A stretch of DNA of 51,024 nucleotides from Variovorax beijingensis (GCF_007828835.1 NZ_VIVL01000022.1:1-51024), one strand, 5' to 3'; shown: positions 1 to 6,323, numbered from the stretch's first letter. Numbers and translations: made by a program. Notes: generated from the letters alone by a model not told the origin.

Positions 1-97
1 GCCCTGGAACATCGAGCTCGTCGAACCGTAGACCTCTGCGCGCGCATCGATTCCGGCGCCGCGCGCAAGGGCGTGGTTTATTGAGCGCTTACGAATC

Positions 98-850
98 GTC
101 GGCACGACGGCCGTCGCTCATGCGCAGCCTGACGGCTATACCCTCATGTTGGCGCTGCCGGAGACAAACGTGCTGAACCCGATGGTGTACAAAAACATCA
201 GCTACTCCTCGAAGGATCTCGACCCAGTGGCATTCATAGGCGTCATGCCTTTTGCGCTCGTTGCCAACCCGAGTTCGAAGGCTGCCACTGTTCCGGATCT
301 CGTTCGCGCGGCCAAGCAAAAGCCCGGCTCAGTGTCGGCAGCAAGTTGGGGGATCGGAAGCACTGCGCACGCCGCTATCGCATTGATGGAGCAGACCGCA
401 CGCGTGGAACTTCTGCACGTTCCCTTTCCGGGAACGGCTCCTGCGATGACCCAAGTGTTCAGCGGACAGATCGATCTCATGTTCCTGTCGGCGCTGAGTG
501 CCGTTGAGTTCGAAAAATCGGGCAAGGTGAAGGTACTCGGAGTCACCGTGGACAAGCGGATGGACGCCTTCCCTGACGTCCCAACGCTTGCGGAACAGGG
601 CCTCCCTGGAATCGACGTCGCACTGTGGTATGGCATCACGGCGCCCGCCAAGACGCCCTCGGCCATCAAGGATTACCTGGCGAAGGAAATTCTGGAAGTC
701 TTGAAGGACCCCACGGTGCTGCAAGACCTGCGAGGCAGGGGCATGGTGGTCCAGCCCAAAAATGCCGCCGAGTTCTCTCGCTTCATGGCGGCCGAAGAAG
801 AACGATGGTCCAGCCTGATCAAGGCGAAGAACATTCGCATCGACAACTGA
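98..850 (+). pseudogene. Bug-family (TctC-like) periplasmic receptor, 5'-truncated remnant
   Basis: The translated part carries the central and C-terminal halves of a tripartite-tricarboxylate-transporter solute receptor: a QPDGYTLMLA block, a HVPFPGTAPAM block (usually HIPYRGxAPA), a DVPTLAEQGLPG block and the RWSSLIKAKNIRID ending. The longest ATG-started product is 234 aa (146-850) against about 320 aa for the four complete paralogs in this window. Upstream, the same frame stays open only back to a TAG at 29-31, and those codons do not resemble the usual signal peptide and KPIRxVVPFxPGG start, nor does either other frame. I infer that the first 70 or so residues are lost. It lies 11 bp before a D-aminoacylase gene that it may once have served. 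An N-terminal exon beyond the window edge in another frame cannot be excluded. Confidence 0.7.
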
Positions 851-861
851 GGCCAACTCGC

Positions 862-2463
862 ATGGTGATCGATTACCTACTTGTCGGCGGCCAGGTTGTC
901 GCCAGCGAGGGCCAAGCGGAGCCCTTCATCGGCACGGTGGCAATCGCAGGCGAACGAATCGTGTGGGTGCAGCAAGGCATCGTTGACGCACCTGCGCGTC
1001 AGAGGATCGACTGTTCCGGCCTGATCGTTGCACCTGGGTTCATCGATATTCATACCCACTCGGATGCTGCGTTTCTCAAGGATTCAGGTGGCCAGAGTCA
1101 GATCACTCAAGGAGTCACGACCGAGATTGCCGGCAACTGCGGTCATAGCTGTGCACCTTGCGCCGACCCAATCTTGCTGAGGAAGCACCTTCTCGCGGTG
1201 CAAGATTCGACAGAGATCACCTGGAGGACGTTCGCCGAGTACCTCGACGTGCTACAGGCCACGCGCCCCGTATTGAACGTCGCTTCATACGTTGGCCACG
1301 GTACGGTTCGCCTTGCTGTTAAGGGAACAGCCAGTTCCGCAGCCGGCGCGGACGAACTCTCGGCGATGGGGAAGTATCTGCGCCAAGCGCTTGACGACGG
1401 CGCGATTGGTATCTCCACTGGGCTGGAGTACGCGCCAGGCATGCACGCGACCGCCGTGGAACTCTTGGAGGCAGGTGCGATTGCGGCGGAGTTCGACGTG
1501 GTGTACGCCAGTCACGTGCGCAACCGCGACTGGTTGATCGAAATGGGGGTCGGTGAGGCGCTCGGCATCGCTCGCACGACCCAGTCCAAACTCCAGCTGT
1601 CTCACATAGCTCCGAAGTACGGCGCGCCGCAGGGCGCGGCGGATCGTCTGCTGGAGATGGTGCGCTGGGCGCGCGAGGATGGCGCCGATGTGGGCTTCGA
1701 TGTCATTCCCGATGAATGGGGGCCCACGAAAGTCATTGCGTCTCTCCCGGCTTGGGCACTTGAGCTGCCAAGTGACGAACTGCGGTCCCTACTGCGACCC
1801 GGACCTTCCCGTGCACGCTTGCAGGAGAACGCATTTCCCAACTGGAAGTTGCTCGCCGACCACCGATGGGACTGGCTGGTTCTCTACCATTGTGGAGCGA
1901 ACCCGTCCTACATGGGAAAAACCATTCAGCAGATTGCCGTCGAGCGGCAATCCACGCCTTGGGATTGCATCTGCGACCTCCTCCTGGAAGAAGGCGCCGA
2001 GATGTCTCGCTTGATGTGGTGCGGACGGGTATCGAGCCAAGCAGACATTGATACGTTGATCCGGCAGCCTGACTGCATGGTGATTTCCGATGGCGTGTCC
2101 GTCAGTGAAGTGGGCGCTTTGAAAGACCTGCGGTTCTCGCCGATCGCTTTCTCGTGGGCAGCGTCGTTCCTTCAGAAGTACGTGAGAGATCAGCGCGTCC
2201 TGGATATCGTCGAGGCTGTAGGACGCCTGACCTGGACTCCTGCACGGCGTTTCCGGCTGGAGCATCGGGGAGAACTCCGGGCTGGATACTACGCGGACCT
2301 AGCAGTCTTCGATCTCGATCGAATCCACTGTCACTCGACGTTGGAGAACCCGAACGTCAGGTCGACAGGTGTGACTCACGTTTTTGTCAACGGCGCAGCC
2401 GTGATGCGCGACGCCGCGATGACTGAAGCGCGACCCGGCAAGGTCCTGCGGCGCGGGGCGTAA
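862..2463 (+). CDS. N-acyl-D-amino-acid deacylase (amidohydrolase superfamily)
   Basis: A 533-aa protein, the usual length for D-aminoacylase. These cytoplasmic zinc enzymes hydrolyse N-acyl-D-amino acids to the free D-amino acid and a carboxylate. Visible are the N-terminal beta-sandwich strands (residues 1-55), the metal motif FIDIHTHSD near 70, TTEIAGNCGHS (the Cys metal bridge of this family) near 95, ASHVRNRD near 220, LQLSHIAPK near 245, and a C-terminal DLAVFDLDRI stretch typical of the composite domain. ATG 862 is chosen because the sandwich starts there; the longer open frame upstream is the shadow of the preceding gene. It follows the Bug remnant by 11 bp, which suggests that uptake and deacylation were once coupled. 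The exact substrate cannot be read from sequence. Confidence 0.85.
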   Translation: MVIDYLLVGGQVVASEGQAEPFIGTVAIAGERIVWVQQGIVDAPARQRIDCSGLIVAPGFIDIHTHSDAAFLKDSGGQSQITQGVTTEIAGNCGHSCAPCADPILLRKHLLAVQDSTEITWRTFAEYLDVLQATRPVLNVASYVGHGTVRLAVKGTASSAAGADELSAMGKYLRQALDDGAIGISTGLEYAPGMHATAVELLEAGAIAAEFDVVYASHVRNRDWLIEMGVGEALGIARTTQSKLQLSHIAPKYGAPQGAADRLLEMVRWAREDGADVGFDVIPDEWGPTKVIASLPAWALELPSDELRSLLRPGPSRARLQENAFPNWKLLADHRWDWLVLYHCGANPSYMGKTIQQIAVERQSTPWDCICDLLLEEGAEMSRLMWCGRVSSQADIDTLIRQPDCMVISDGVSVSEVGALKDLRFSPIAFSWAASFLQKYVRDQRVLDIVEAVGRLTWTPARRFRLEHRGELRAGYYADLAVFDLDRIHCHSTLENPNVRSTGVTHVFVNGAAVMRDAAMTEARPGKVLRRGA

Positions 2464-2476
2464 CAAAGCCCGCACC

Positions 2477-2941
2477 ATGGTCATCGCAAGAGCGCGGAGC
2501 TTCATTCTGCGAATGGGGCGTTCCGCTCCGCCGGCGCAGGGCTGTCAAAGGGGGCGTCCGTTGGCCGCTCGGACTATCGCTTCTATCTGCTGCACTGATT
2601 TCGAATTGCATTCGGTGCGCGCCGCAACCAGCAGCCTCGTGCGCTCGCTCGGATGGGAAGCGCGCGGGTTCGCGTCGGGCCCGGCATTCCTTGCCTCCGG
2701 CATGGCGGCCCGTACGCGCTGCCTGGTGTGCGATGTGCAAATGCCGGCCATGGACGGCATCGAATTGCTGGACAGGCTCCGGGGCCAGGGCATTCATGTT
2801 CCCACGCTGTTCATCACCGCGTTCGCATCGACCCGTGTGTGCGAGCGCGTGCAGGCCAGCACGGCGCTGTGCCTGATCGAGAAGCCGATCGATGCTCGCG
2901 AGCTGCAGACCTGGATCGACCTCGCACTCAAGCACGGCTGA
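2477..2941 (+). CDS. Stand-alone response-regulator receiver (FixJ-like), N-terminus probably degraded
   Basis: A 154-aa reading frame whose residues about 40-150 match a CheY-like receiver of the FixJ type. It has a phosphoacceptor Asp in CLVCDVQMPAMDG, the conserved Thr-type strand TLFITAFAS, and the Lys in LIEKPIDA. The first beta strand, which normally carries the acidic pair (VDDD), reads CCTDFELHSVR, so the Mg-binding pair is not evident. The 35 residues before it look like random coding. No DNA-binding domain follows, so this would be a single-domain regulator. I suspect a decayed 5' end or a frameshift near 2590-2610. It is convergent with the XRE gene at 2982. Confidence 0.55.
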   Translation: MVIARARSFILRMGRSAPPAQGCQRGRPLAARTIASICCTDFELHSVRAATSSLVRSLGWEARGFASGPAFLASGMAARTRCLVCDVQMPAMDGIELLDRLRGQGIHVPTLFITAFASTRVCERVQASTALCLIEKPIDARELQTWIDLALKHG

Positions 2942-2981
2942 CCACCGTCTTGGAGTTCGATCGCTTGGCACGCCGCTTCGG

Positions 2982-3353
2982 TCAATGCATCGATGCCCCA
3001 TGCGCCAGCAAGATGGTTCTCAGCGCACGCTTGCCACGCGCGTTCTGAGCTCTATAGGCCTGGCGGGCCAGCTCGACAAAGCGCTCCTCCCCCGGGTCCG
3101 GCAACGGCTCGGCGCTTTGCGGCGCATCCAGCCAAAGTGGCTCCTTCCCACAACGGTTCTCGATCTGCCGTGCGAGCTTGTCGGAGATGACACGGCCCTT
3201 CTTGATCTGGCTCCACATGCTCGCGGAGATCTGCAGCTTCTCCGCGAACTTTGCCGCCAGGCCAAGCGGCTCCGCCCCATTGGACGCACGCTCCGCAACG
3301 AAGTCGCCGAAGAGGATCAGGACGTTGTGGCGACGAATGGCTGGTAGTGACAT
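2982..3353 (-). CDS. Small XRE-type helix-turn-helix regulator
   Basis: A 123-aa cytoplasmic DNA-binding protein. Residues about 30-70 form the HTH: LGLAAKFAEKLQIS, then SMWSQIKKGRVISDKLARQIE, with the recognition helix in MWSQIKKGR. The C-terminal 40 residues are charged and probably helical. The frame can start at 3419, but the extra 22 residues (MGVVFFSHF...) look non-coding, and MSLPAIRRHNV is a normal start for this type, so ATG 3353 is preferred. The upstream region holds a 6-bp inverted repeat (3410-3430) and a 15-bp palindrome (3440-3454), both candidate autoregulatory sites. The target genes are unknown. Confidence 0.7.
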   Translation of the reverse strand: MSLPAIRRHNVLILFGDFVAERASNGAEPLGLAAKFAEKLQISASMWSQIKKGRVISDKLARQIENRCGKEPLWLDAPQSAEPLPDPGEERFVELARQAYRAQNARGKRALRTILLAHGASMH

Positions 3354-3409
3354 GCTTGAAGCAGCGGAGCAAATCGTCCGTGCGAAGGACGTGAAGTGAG
3401 AAAAAAACA

Positions 3410-3430
3410 CAACACCCAAAAAAAGTGTTG
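3410..3430. promoter_or_regulatory. Inverted repeat CAACAC-N9-GTGTTG
   Basis: A perfect 6-bp inverted repeat with an A-rich 9-nt spacer, 57 bp upstream of the preferred XRE start. It could be an operator half-site pair or a small hairpin. Confidence 0.35.
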
Positions 3431-3439
3431 CGCCTCGCA

Positions 3440-3454
3440 GTAAACCCAGTTTAC
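3440..3454. promoter_or_regulatory. Palindrome GTAAACCCAGTTTAC, operator candidate
   Basis: A perfect 6-bp inverted repeat around a 3-bp centre, between the XRE gene on the minus strand and a possible small gene on the plus strand. This size and position fit an XRE-type operator. The assignment is inference. Confidence 0.45.
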
Positions 3455-3472
3455 ATTACATCCACCGACGAA

Positions 3473-3739
3473 ATGGATTCGTCCCGTTTCTTCCGCAATC
3501 AACTTCGATTCATCGAGAACTCGCCAACCACTGGAACCATCGTGAACGCAAACCTGAGCTCACTGAACAATCGACCCGCATCGGGCCGGGCGTTCGTGCG
3601 CGTCTCGTTTTGTGGTGGTCGCAGCCTGACGACATCCAAGATGCATTCGCAGCTGAACGCCCTCCCCGCGATCCCGGCCAGCTTGTGGCTCGGACAGCAA
3701 TACGAGGATCAGCCGCACCCGGGTGGAGGTAGCGCGTAA
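3473..3739 (+). CDS. Possible small hypothetical protein (88 aa)
   Basis: The frame is open from 3425 and a plausible ATG lies at 3473, downstream of the palindrome at 3440-3454; a strong terminator follows its stop by about 30 bp. The product (MDSSRFFRNQLRF... ending HPGGGSA) matches no family I know and has no signal peptide or membrane segment. The only support for a real gene is the flanking promoter-side palindrome and the terminator. It may be non-coding leader sequence instead. Confidence 0.25.
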   Translation: MDSSRFFRNQLRFIENSPTTGTIVNANLSSLNNRPASGRAFVRVSFCGGRSLTTSKMHSQLNALPAIPASLWLGQQYEDQPHPGGGSA

Positions 3740-3767
3740 GCGCACACCTTCCAAGCTCTCTCACCAG

Positions 3768-3808
3768 AGGCCCGGATTCCCAAGTGGATTCCGGGCCTTT
3801 TTGTTTTT
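3768..3808 (+). terminator. Rho-independent terminator
   Basis: A 9-bp perfect stem AGGCCCGGA/TCCGGGCCT (3768-3776 with 3790-3798) with a 13-nt loop, followed by a T-rich tract. It insulates the tRNA array from upstream plus-strand transcription. Confidence 0.8.
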
Positions 3809-3810
3809 CC

Positions 3811-3968
3811 GTGCGGAGCGATCCGCACACAACCGCGAACGGCACCTGGTGCCGGCCGCCACGGCAGTGATCGCGCTGCCGTGAACTCACCCGCCGAGTG
3901 GCGCCGGTGGGTGATCCTTAAAAATTTGCCGCGAGTCGCGCCCCTCACTGGTGGAGCCAACGACTCGC
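3811..3968 (+). ncRNA. Structured leader upstream of the tRNA array (run of hairpins)
   Basis: This gene-free stretch contains successive inverted repeats: GTGCGGA/TCCGCAC (3811-3817 with 3822-3828), the palindrome CGGCACC-T-GGTGCCG (3840-3854), CACGGCAG/CTGCCGTG (3860-3867 with 3876-3883), TCACCC/GGGTGA (3887-3892 with 3909-3914) and GCGAGTCG/CGACTCGC (3931-3938 with 3961-3968). The last ends 8 nt before the first tRNA. Such density is unlikely by chance even at high GC. It may be a transcribed leader, processing signals or a small RNA. No family is recognised, and the only promoter hint is an A/T-rich patch near 3917-3927. Confidence 0.45.
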
Positions 3969-3976
3969 AAGAACTT

Positions 3977-4053
3977 GCAGCCGTAGCTCAGCCAGGTAGA
4001 GCGCAACGTCGCCAACGTTGAGGCCGAGGGATCGAAGCCCTCCTGCTGCTCCA
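3977..4053 (+). tRNA. tRNA-Gly(GCC)
   Basis: Full cloverleaf with encoded CCA. The anticodon stem CAACG/CGTTG is perfect, with loop TCGCCAA, so position 33 is C instead of U. The T-loop is ATCGAAG (A54). Gly identity elements G1:C72, C2:G71 and U73 are all present. First tRNA of the array. Confidence 0.85.
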
Positions 4054-4075
4054 TTTCGGGTGTGCCTTTGCAGCA

Positions 4076-4139
4076 CCTCCAGAGGCCAACCGCGTCGGCG
4101 GCCTGGAGGGATGTGCACGGTCGGACCCGACCATGTGCA
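4076..4139 (+). other. Two hairpins in the spacer after tRNA-Gly
   Basis: Stem one pairs CCTCCA and GGCC (4076-4087, 2-nt bulge) with GGCC and TGGAGG (4100-4109). Stem two pairs TGCACGGTCGG (4114-4124) with CCGACC and GTGCA (4127-4139, 2-nt bulge). They fill the longest spacer of the array and may be processing signals. Confidence 0.35.
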
Positions 4140-4202
4140 GCGATGTCGACGTGGGCGCGCAAGCGCTCGAATCGCGTGAAGACACAACCGAAATGGAAAC
4201 AC

Positions 4203-4287
4203 CCCCCGATGGCGGAATTGGTAGACGCACCGGACTCAGAATCCGGCGACGAAAGTCATGCAAGTTCGAGGCTTGCTTGGGGGACCA
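4203..4287 (+). tRNA. tRNA-Leu(CAG)
   Basis: The 85-nt class II tRNA has a near-perfect acceptor CCCCCGA/TTGGGGG (one G-U pair), anticodon loop CTCAGAA on stem CCGGA/TCCGG, A73 and encoded CCA. Confidence 0.93.
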
Positions 4288-4292
4288 GCACA

Positions 4293-4368
4293 GGGTGTCT
4301 AGTTCAATTGGCAGAACGCCGGTCTCCAAAACCGGAGGTTGCAGGTTCGAGACCTGCGATGCCCGCCA
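4293..4368 (+). tRNA. tRNA-Trp(CCA)
   Basis: Acceptor GGGTGTC/GATGCCC, anticodon loop CTCCAAA on stem CCGGT/ACCGG, G73 as expected for Trp, encoded CCA. It begins 5 nt after tRNA-Leu. Confidence 0.93.
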
Positions 4369-4394
4369 CGTCATGGCAAGAGAGCTCGCAGTTC

Positions 4395-4470
4395 GCCCGC
4401 ATAGCTCAGCTGGTGGCAGCGCTCGCCTTGTAAGCGAGAGGTCGTCCGTCGATCCGGACTGCGGGCTCCA
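4395..4470 (+). tRNA. tRNA-Thr(TGT)
   Basis: Acceptor GCCCGCA/TGCGGGC, anticodon loop CTTGTAA on stem CTCGC/GCGAG, encoded CCA. The T-arm stem GTCCG/CGGAC leaves only a 6-nt loop (TCGATC), one short of normal. The discriminator is T. Confidence 0.88.
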
Positions 4471-4481
4471 TCCCGATCTAG

Positions 4482-4558
4482 GTCGTATTCGTCTAGTGGC
4501 TCAGGACACAAGGTTTTCATCCTTGTAGACGCGGGTTCGAATCCCGCATACGACTCCA
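4482..4558 (+). tRNA. tRNA-Glu(TTC)
   Basis: Acceptor GTCGTAT/ATACGAC is perfect, anticodon loop TTTTCAT on stem CAAGG/CCTTG, T-loop TTCGAAT, encoded CCA. The discriminator is T rather than the usual G. Confidence 0.92.
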
Positions 4559-4562
4559 GTTT

Positions 4563-4641
4563 CGCGCAGTAGGGGAGCCCGGTCGTCCCCGGGAGTTTCA
4601 TACGCTCGAGATCGGCAGTTCGAATCTGTCCTGCGCAACCA
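4563..4641 (+). tRNA. tRNA-Met(CAT), initiator-like
   Basis: Acceptor CGCGCAG faces CTGCGCA, giving a C1xA72 mismatch, the hallmark of bacterial initiator tRNA. A73 and the GCAACCA end also match initiators. The D-stem GGGG/CCCC is strong. The anticodon loop is TTCATAC on a weak stem (GGAGT/GCTCG), so the three consecutive G:C pairs of true initiators are absent. Confidence 0.75.
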
Positions 4642-4647
4642 GAATGA

Positions 4648-4724
4648 AGGCGCTTAGCCAAGCGGTCTACGGCACTGGGTTTTGACCCCAGCATTCCAAG
4701 GTTCGAATCCTTGAGCGTCTGCCA
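4648..4724 (+). tRNA. tRNA-Gln(TTG)
   Basis: Acceptor AGGCGCT/AGCGTCT with weak A1:T72 as is common for Gln, anticodon loop TTTTGAC on perfect stem CTGGG/CCCAG, G73, encoded CCA. Confidence 0.92.
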
Positions 4725-4740
4725 TTCATTCATCTGACTC

Positions 4741-4817
<77 letters not shown>

Positions 4818-4906
4818 ACAAAGAGCGGGATGGGCAATACTGTTGTTCTCCCGTGGAAATCGGCCTCAAAGATTGGGAGGCGCCGGAACCCGTACCCGGA
4901 CACATT

Positions 4907-4995
4907 GGAGCATTGGCCGAGAGGTCCAAGGCAGCGGCTTGCTAAGCCGTGGTCGCGCAAGCGGCTCGTTCGTTCGAATCGAACATGCTCCGCCA
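4907..4995 (+). tRNA. tRNA-Ser(GCT)
   Basis: The 89-nt class II tRNA has perfect acceptor GGAGCAT/ATGCTCC, anticodon loop TTGCTAA, a long variable arm, G73 and encoded CCA. Confidence 0.92.
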
Positions 4996-5003
4996 GGAAC
5001 GAT

Positions 5004-5079
5004 GGGGATGTCGCTCAACGGGGAGAGCACCTGCTCTGCAAGCAGACGGTTGTCGCATCGAAGCCGACCTTCTCCACCA
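5004..5079 (+). tRNA. tRNA-Ala(TGC)
   Basis: Acceptor GGGGATG/CTTCTCC carries G3:U70, the defining Ala identity pair, and A73. The anticodon stem gives loop TCTGCAA, anticodon TGC with C33. The T-loop is ATCGAAG. Applying the U33 rule would suggest GCA, but the stem geometry and G3:U70 favour Ala. Confidence 0.8.
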
Positions 5080-5087
5080 CCATCAGT

Positions 5088-5163
5088 GATCCGTTAACTC
5101 AGTGGCCAGAGTGCCTCCCTGTCCAGGAGGAAGCCAAGGGTTCAACTCCCTTACGGATCGCCA
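5088..5163 (+). tRNA. tRNA-Asp(GTC)
   Basis: Acceptor GATCCGT/ACGGATC is perfect, anticodon loop CTGTCCA on perfect stem CCTCC/GGAGG, G73, encoded CCA. Confidence 0.93.
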
Positions 5164-5170
5164 CCATCAA

Positions 5171-5246
5171 GCCGAGATAGCTCAGGCGGTAGAGCGTCGC
5201 GTTGAAAGCGCGAGCGTCGCAGATTCGATTTCTGCTCTCGGCACCA
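5171..5246 (+). tRNA. tRNA-Phe(GAA)
   Basis: Acceptor GCCGAGA/TCTCGGC, anticodon loop TTGAAAG on stem TCGCG/CGCGA, T-loop TTCGATT, A73, encoded CCA. Confidence 0.93.
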
Positions 5247-5254
5247 TCTTCACC

Positions 5255-5345
5255 GGAAGGCTGGCAGAGCGGCCTGTTGACACTGTTTCGAAAACAGATG
5301 GTCGGGTCCGCCGGCACGAGCGTTCGAATCGCTCCGCATCCGCCA
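5255..5345 (+). tRNA. tRNA-Ser(CGA)
   Basis: The 91-nt class II tRNA has anticodon loop TTCGAAA, a long variable arm, T-stem GAGCG/CGCTC, G73 and CCA. The acceptor GGAAGGC/CGCATCC has three mismatches, so function is less certain than for its neighbours. Confidence 0.75.
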
Positions 5346-5366
5346 CGTCCCCAACCACTTTTCTTT

Positions 5367-5444
5367 CCCGCGTTAGCTCAACTGGATCAGAGCACTGGCC
5401 TACGAAGCCGGGGGTTGCACGTTCGAATCGTGTGCGCGGGACCA
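5367..5444 (+). tRNA. tRNA-Arg(ACG)
   Basis: Acceptor CCCGCGT/GCGCGGG, anticodon loop CTACGAA on stem CTGGC/GCCGG, A73, encoded CCA. A34 would need deamination to inosine to read CGN codons. Confidence 0.92.
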
Positions 5445-5451
5445 TGCACCT

Positions 5452-5537
5452 GGAGTGCGAGCAGCATAGGTGACTGCACTGGACTGTAAATCCGGCGTCT
5501 CCCGACATACGGGGTTCGAAGCCCTGGCACTCCACCA
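5452..5537 (+). tRNA. tRNA-Tyr(GTA)
   Basis: Class II as usual for bacterial Tyr; acceptor GGAGTGC/GCACTCC is perfect, anticodon loop CTGTAAA on stem CTGGA/TCCGG, A73, encoded CCA. Position 8 is G instead of U. Confidence 0.9.
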
Positions 5538-5553
5538 TTGTCGCGAACGACAA
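5538..5553 (+). other. Perfect hairpin after tRNA-Tyr
   Basis: TTGTCG-CGAA-CGACAA forms a 6-bp stem with a 4-nt loop directly after the CCA of tRNA-Tyr. It is a plausible 3' processing signal in the 71-nt spacer. Confidence 0.4.
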
Positions 5554-5608
5554 GTTATGCCGGAAATCCGCAGTTGACAAGAATTGCCGGAATTCAGTCC
5601 AATTTTTC

Positions 5609-5695
5609 AACGAGGTAGCCAAGCGGTCGAAGGCGCCGGTTTGCAAGTCCGGTGAGCATTGCTCCACATGGGTCCAAATCCCATCCTCGTTTCCA
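5609..5695 (+). tRNA. tRNA-Cys(GCA) with long variable arm
   Basis: Acceptor AACGAGG/CCTCGTT is perfect and the discriminator is U73, the Cys determinant. Anticodon loop TTGCAAG on CCGGT/TCCGG (one mismatch). Between anticodon and T arms lie about 15 nt containing GAGC-ATT-GCTC, a stem-loop like a class II variable arm; normal tRNA-Cys is class I. The T-loop is TCCAAAT. Encoded CCA. Confidence 0.8.
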
Positions 5696-5707
5696 TCTCG
5701 CCACCCT

Positions 5708-5783
5708 GCCCTGCTAGCTCAACTGGATAGAGCAGCCGCCTTCTAAGCGGCAGGTGGACCTTCGACTGGTCCGCAGGGCGCCA
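5708..5783 (+). tRNA. tRNA-Arg(TCT)
   Basis: Acceptor GCCCTGC/GCAGGGC is perfect, anticodon loop CTTCTAA on perfect stem GCCGC/GCGGC, T-loop TTCGACT, G73, encoded CCA. A 103-nt spacer without a recognisable gene follows. Confidence 0.93.
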
Positions 5784-5886
5784 TTCTTGTCTCGGCGACG
5801 CGACGTGTGATCTGGATCCGCGCGTGCGCGAGATCGGCGAGTGGTAGGCAGCGGCGCTGTCGTGCGCGCAGTCTTTTGCAAATTTT

Positions 5887-5963
5887 TCCTCGGTAGCTCA
5901 GTTGGTAGAAGCACCGCACTGTTAATGCGGGTGTCCCTGGTTCGAGCCCAGGTCGAGGAGCCA
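5887..5963 (+). tRNA. tRNA-Asn(GTT)
   Basis: Acceptor TCCTCGG/TCGAGGA, anticodon loop CTGTTAA on stem CCGCA/TGCGG, T-loop TTCGAGC, G73, encoded CCA. Confidence 0.93.
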
Positions 5964-5972
5964 ACATCTTTC

Positions 5973-6047
5973 AGCCGCATAGCTCAGTGGTAGAGCGCCG
6001 TCTTGATAAGGCGGAGGTCGATGGATCGTTCCCATCTGCGGCGACCA
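5973..6047 (+). tRNA. tRNA-Ile(GAT)
   Basis: Anticodon loop TTGATAA on stem CCGTC/GGCGG, A73, CCA. The acceptor has an A1xG72 mismatch. The T-loop ATCGTTC lacks the conserved T54 and A58. Confidence 0.85.
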
Positions 6048-6054
6048 GTTCAAC

Positions 6055-6129
6055 GGTGCGCGTAGCTCAATGGCAGAGCCGCTGGTTGTGGTCCAGCTGA
6101 CGACGGTTCGATCCCGTTCGTGCACCCCA
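6055..6129 (+). tRNA. tRNA-His(GTG)
   Basis: The extra G-1 opposite C73, the His identity element, is encoded (6055 with 6126). Acceptor GTGCGCG/CGTGCAC, anticodon loop TTGTGGT on perfect stem GCTGG/CCAGC, encoded CCA. Confidence 0.92.
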
Positions 6130-6150
6130 TTTTCTTCACGCACCTTGCTT

Positions 6151-6236
6151 CCCCGCATGGCGGAACCGGTAGACGCGGTTGCCTCAAAGCAGCTGTCCGA
6201 GAGGGCGTGTCCGTTCGAGTCGGACTTCGGGGACCA
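6151..6236 (+). tRNA. tRNA-Leu(CAA) with 6-nt anticodon loop
   Basis: Class II, acceptor CCCCGCA/TTCGGGG (one mismatch), A73, encoded CCA. The best anticodon stem, GTTGC/GCAGC, leaves a 6-nt loop CTCAAA, one base short. The 7-nt alternatives break most of the stem. Confidence 0.82.
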
Positions 6237-6248
6237 CCGGCTTCATTC

Positions 6249-6323
6249 GGTGCAGTAGCTCAGTGGAAGAGCGCGTCCCTCATAAGGACGTGGTCGATGG
6301 ATCGTTCCCATCCTGCACTACCA
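6249..6323 (+). tRNA. tRNA-Met(CAT), elongator (or Ile2)
   Basis: Acceptor GGTGCAG/CTGCACT, anticodon loop CTCATAA on perfect stem CGTCC/GGACG, A73, CCA. The T-loop is ATCGTTC, as in the tRNA-Ile of this array. A lysidine-modified Ile tRNA cannot be excluded from sequence. Confidence 0.85.

Noticed and set aside
5784..5886. A possible additional tRNA in the 103-nt spacer after tRNA-Arg(TCT)
   Set aside because: A short inverted repeat is present (GATC...GATC around CGCG runs) but no anticodon loop, T-loop or CCA end can be assembled.
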